Assembly (NCBI RefSeq): GCF_000717915.1
Contig: NZ_JOCX01000015.1
Span: 62,001-126,000 of the forward strand
Length of the DNA: 64,000 bases
Direction: 5' to 3'
Source: Streptomyces sp. NRRL S-244
GTDB taxonomy: Bacteria > Actinomycetota > Actinomycetes > Streptomycetales > Streptomycetaceae
Part shown: positions 62,703 through 64,000 of the stretch, in pieces
Position numbering within the stretch: the stretch's first letter is position 1
Layout of the letters: each line of letters opens with the position of its first letter
Position numbers and translations under genes: made by a program
Notes under the pieces: generated by a model
The model's input: the letters and a program-made list of their open reading frames with translations, nothing else
Told to the model about the DNA's origin: nothing
Databases searched by the model: none

Positions 62703-62834
62703 CTACGAGGCCGCCGGTTTCGTGACGGGCCGGGGGCGGGGGGCCTCCACGGGCTTCTTCTGCGGCGGAGGCGTCCTCGGCGGGTAGGAGGGCGGCACCT
62801 TCGGTCCGCTCGTACGGGTCGGCATCGTCGTCAT
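62703..62834 (-). CDS. Small proline-rich protein (43 residues)
   Basis: The frame runs from the ATG at 62834 to a TAG at 62703, ten bases before the aldo/keto reductase start. The product is Pro/Lys-rich (MPTRTSGPKVPPSYPP near the start, PPPQKKPVEAPRPRP near the end) and would be disordered. The ribosome binding site is weak, but the tight fit between the upstream promoter area and the reductase gene, with a usual GC pattern, favours a translated leader-type gene. It may instead be non-coding. Confidence 0.4.
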   Translation of the reverse strand: MTTMPTRTSGPKVPPSYPPRTPPPQKKPVEAPRPRPVTKPAAS

Positions 62835-62897
62835 GCGACCACGCTACGGGCTGGGGCGCCGTGCGGGCCGGTGAGTTCCCGAGGGAGAGCCGCGGCA

Positions 62898-62932
62898 GGC
62901 CCACCACCGCGCGGGCTGCGCGGTGGTGGGCC
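62898..62932 (-). terminator. Perfect 15-bp hairpin terminator of the acyl-CoA dehydrogenase gene
   Basis: GGCCCACCACCGCGC (62898-62912) pairs exactly with 62918-62932 over GGGCT, 26 bp past the stop of the leftward gene. Confidence 0.8.
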
Positions 62933-62958
62933 CGCCGGCGGCTCCTGCGGTGTGCTCG

Positions 62959-64000
62959 TTACGGGGCCATCTCATACGCCCCGGACAGCGCCTCGACGCG
63001 GTCCCAGACGCGGGCCGAGCGGGCTGCGTCGACGACCGGGCGCCGGACCGCGCCGAGAGCCCAGCCCTGCTGCTGCTCGGTGGCGGAGTCCTTGCCGTGG
63101 AGTTCGACGGCGTGCGCCGAGAAGTCCCGTACGAGGACGGCGAACAGCTCGTCCAGCACGTCCTCGTCGAGGCCGGTCAGCCGTGCCTGCTCCAGGATCA
63201 GCTGGCCGTGGACGACGAGCGCGAAGAGCTGGCCGACGGCGAGCAGCAGGTCGAGGTCGCGGCTCTGCTGCTCGTCCGGCGCGGCGGTGGTGACGAACTC
63301 GCAGAGCGCGTCGGCCTGTTCGCGGAACCGGGCGACGTTCGGCACAGCGGCGTACGCGTCGAACGCGGGGCGCCAGTCGTGGAAGCGGACCGCGCCGAGG
63401 CCGCGGGCCGGGCCCTGCCGGAAGAGGAACTCGTCGTCGGCCGCGTCGAGGCGGGTCTGCACGGCGGGGTGGTCCACCGGGTCCAGCAGGTGGTTGCGCA
63501 TGAACTTGAGGATCAGCGCGAGGTTGACGTGGACCGTGCCCTCCAGCTTGGGCAGCCCGCGGATCTCGACGGCGGCCTGGGCGAAGTAGTTGTCCTTCTC
63601 GAAGCCCTTGGCGGCGATGACGTCCCACATCAGGTCGATGACCTTCTCGCCCTCCGTGGTCACCTTCATCTTCGTCATCGGGTTGAAGAGCAGGTAGCGG
63701 CGGTCGTCGGGGCCCGCGGTGCGGAAGTAGTCGACGGCGCGGTCGCTGAACAGCTTCATCCCGACGAGGCGTACGTACGCGTCCGCCAGCTCGCGGCGCA
63801 CGTGCGGGAACGCGGTGACGGGGCGGCCGTAGAGGATGCGGTTCTGGGCGTGGGTGACGGCCTCGTACATCGCGTGCTCGCAGATGCCGATCGAGGCGGT
63901 GCAGAGGTTGAACTTGCCGACGTTGACGGTGTTCAGGGCGGCGTCGAAGGCGGCGCGGCCGGTGTGCAGGACGTCGTCCGCGCCGACCGGGTACTCCTCC
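62959..64000 (-). CDS. Acyl-CoA dehydrogenase/oxidase, C-terminal part (5' end outside window)
   Basis: At least 347 residues; the frame is open through the right edge, so the start is missing. The visible part begins EEYPVGADDVLHTGRAAFDAALN and continues GKFNLCTASIGICEHAMYEAVTHAQNRILYGRPVTAFPHVRRELADAYVRLVGMKLFSDRAVDYFR, the C-terminal helical domain of acyl-CoA dehydrogenases. Its long final region after MTKMKVTTEGEKVIDLMWDVIAAKGF is longer than usual and fits the large bacterial acyl-CoA oxidase/dehydrogenase group. It would oxidise acyl-CoA at C2-C3 using FAD. Substrate chain length is unknown. Confidence 0.9.
   Translation of the reverse strand, partial: EEYPVGADDVLHTGRAAFDAALNTVNVGKFNLCTASIGICEHAMYEAVTHAQNRILYGRPVTAFPHVRRELADAYVRLVGMKLFSDRAVDYFRTAGPDDRRYLLFNPMTKMKVTTEGEKVIDLMWDVIAAKGFEKDNYFAQAAVEIRGLPKLEGTVHVNLALILKFMRNHLLDPVDHPAVQTRLDAADDEFLFRQGPARGLGAVRFHDWRPAFDAYAAVPNVARFREQADALCEFVTTAAPDEQQSRDLDLLLAVGQLFALVVHGQLILEQARLTGLDEDVLDELFAVLVRDFSAHAVELHGKDSATEQQQGWALGAVRRPVVDAARSARVWDRVEALSGAYEMAP

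Noticed and set aside
62698..62907. 69-codon minus-strand frame upstream of the aldo/keto reductase
   Set aside because: Its composition is unlike a protein and it lies in a different frame from the better-placed 43-codon frame at 62703-62834; part overlaps the terminator of the neighbouring gene.

Overview
The window is very GC-rich actinomycete DNA, most likely from a Streptomyces or close relative. The evidence is strong third-position GC, frequent GTG and TTG starts behind AGGAGG-type ribosome binding sites, rare TTA codons, many TetR/MarR/AraC regulators paired with divergent targets, Pro/Ala-rich membrane Ser/Thr kinases, a class F sortase with a CHRD protein, and a Pls-type membrane NRPS. 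No rRNA, tRNA, CRISPR array, insertion sequence or phage gene was recognised. It reads as a mosaic of short one- to four-gene units typical of a chromosome arm rather than one large cluster.

1-7 kb: end of a sensor histidine kinase, a solitary sugar-binding lipoprotein with a perfect LacI-type palindrome upstream, a GNAT acetyltransferase, a receptor-like Ser/Thr kinase, and a large secreted galactose-oxidase-like copper radical oxidase with two tandem discoidin (CBM32-like) domains and a TTA codon near its start. 7-19.6 kb: two membrane proteins of unknown role, a CHRD protein coupled to a class F sortase, a methyltransferase and a 2'-5' RNA ligase-like protein, an NlpC/P60 hydrolase behind a structured leader, a DinB-like protein, regulator/enzyme pairs (AraC with an NmrA-like protein, TetR with SDR plus SRPBCC), and an M14 carboxypeptidase.

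19.7-27 kb: a PHBH-type FAD monooxygenase, then the most notable gene, a 1302-residue Pls/PosA-type NRPS (adenylation and carrier domains, six membrane segments, three soluble left-handed beta-helix-like domains). Its adenylation code reads DAESIGTVVK, close to known lysine codes. An M1 zinc metallopeptidase follows directly. Together they suggest a cationic isopeptide polymer of the epsilon-poly-lysine type.

27-41.5 kb: a saccharopine-dehydrogenase-like oxidoreductase opposite a GlxA-family regulator, an epoxide hydrolase, a second Ser/Thr kinase, argG with an ARG-box-like site, the decayed remains of a berberine-bridge-type FAD oxidase, an XRE/EspR-like regulator, an epimerase with a TetR regulator, and an MMPL transporter coupled to a DUF2993/LmeA-like protein under a divergent TetR regulator. 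41.6-49 kb: nadE, a class C beta-lactamase-like hydrolase, several secreted or lipoprotein unknowns, a MarR/MFS exporter pair (the exporter has a TTA codon), an LppU/SCO3897-like protein and a DUF4232 protein.

49-54 kb: a 1.18-kresidue TPR-CHAT protein with an intact His/Cys dyad, divergent from a small Cys/His-rich protein and a membrane protein. This three-gene set looks like a peptidase-based conflict or signalling module. 54-64 kb: a quinone oxidoreductase, a FAD monooxygenase coupled to a secreted DUF5602-like protein behind six tandem 14-bp repeats, a third Ser/Thr kinase, a FabR-like regulator with small membrane proteins, an aldo/keto reductase, and the C-terminal part of an acyl-CoA dehydrogenase/oxidase running off the right edge.
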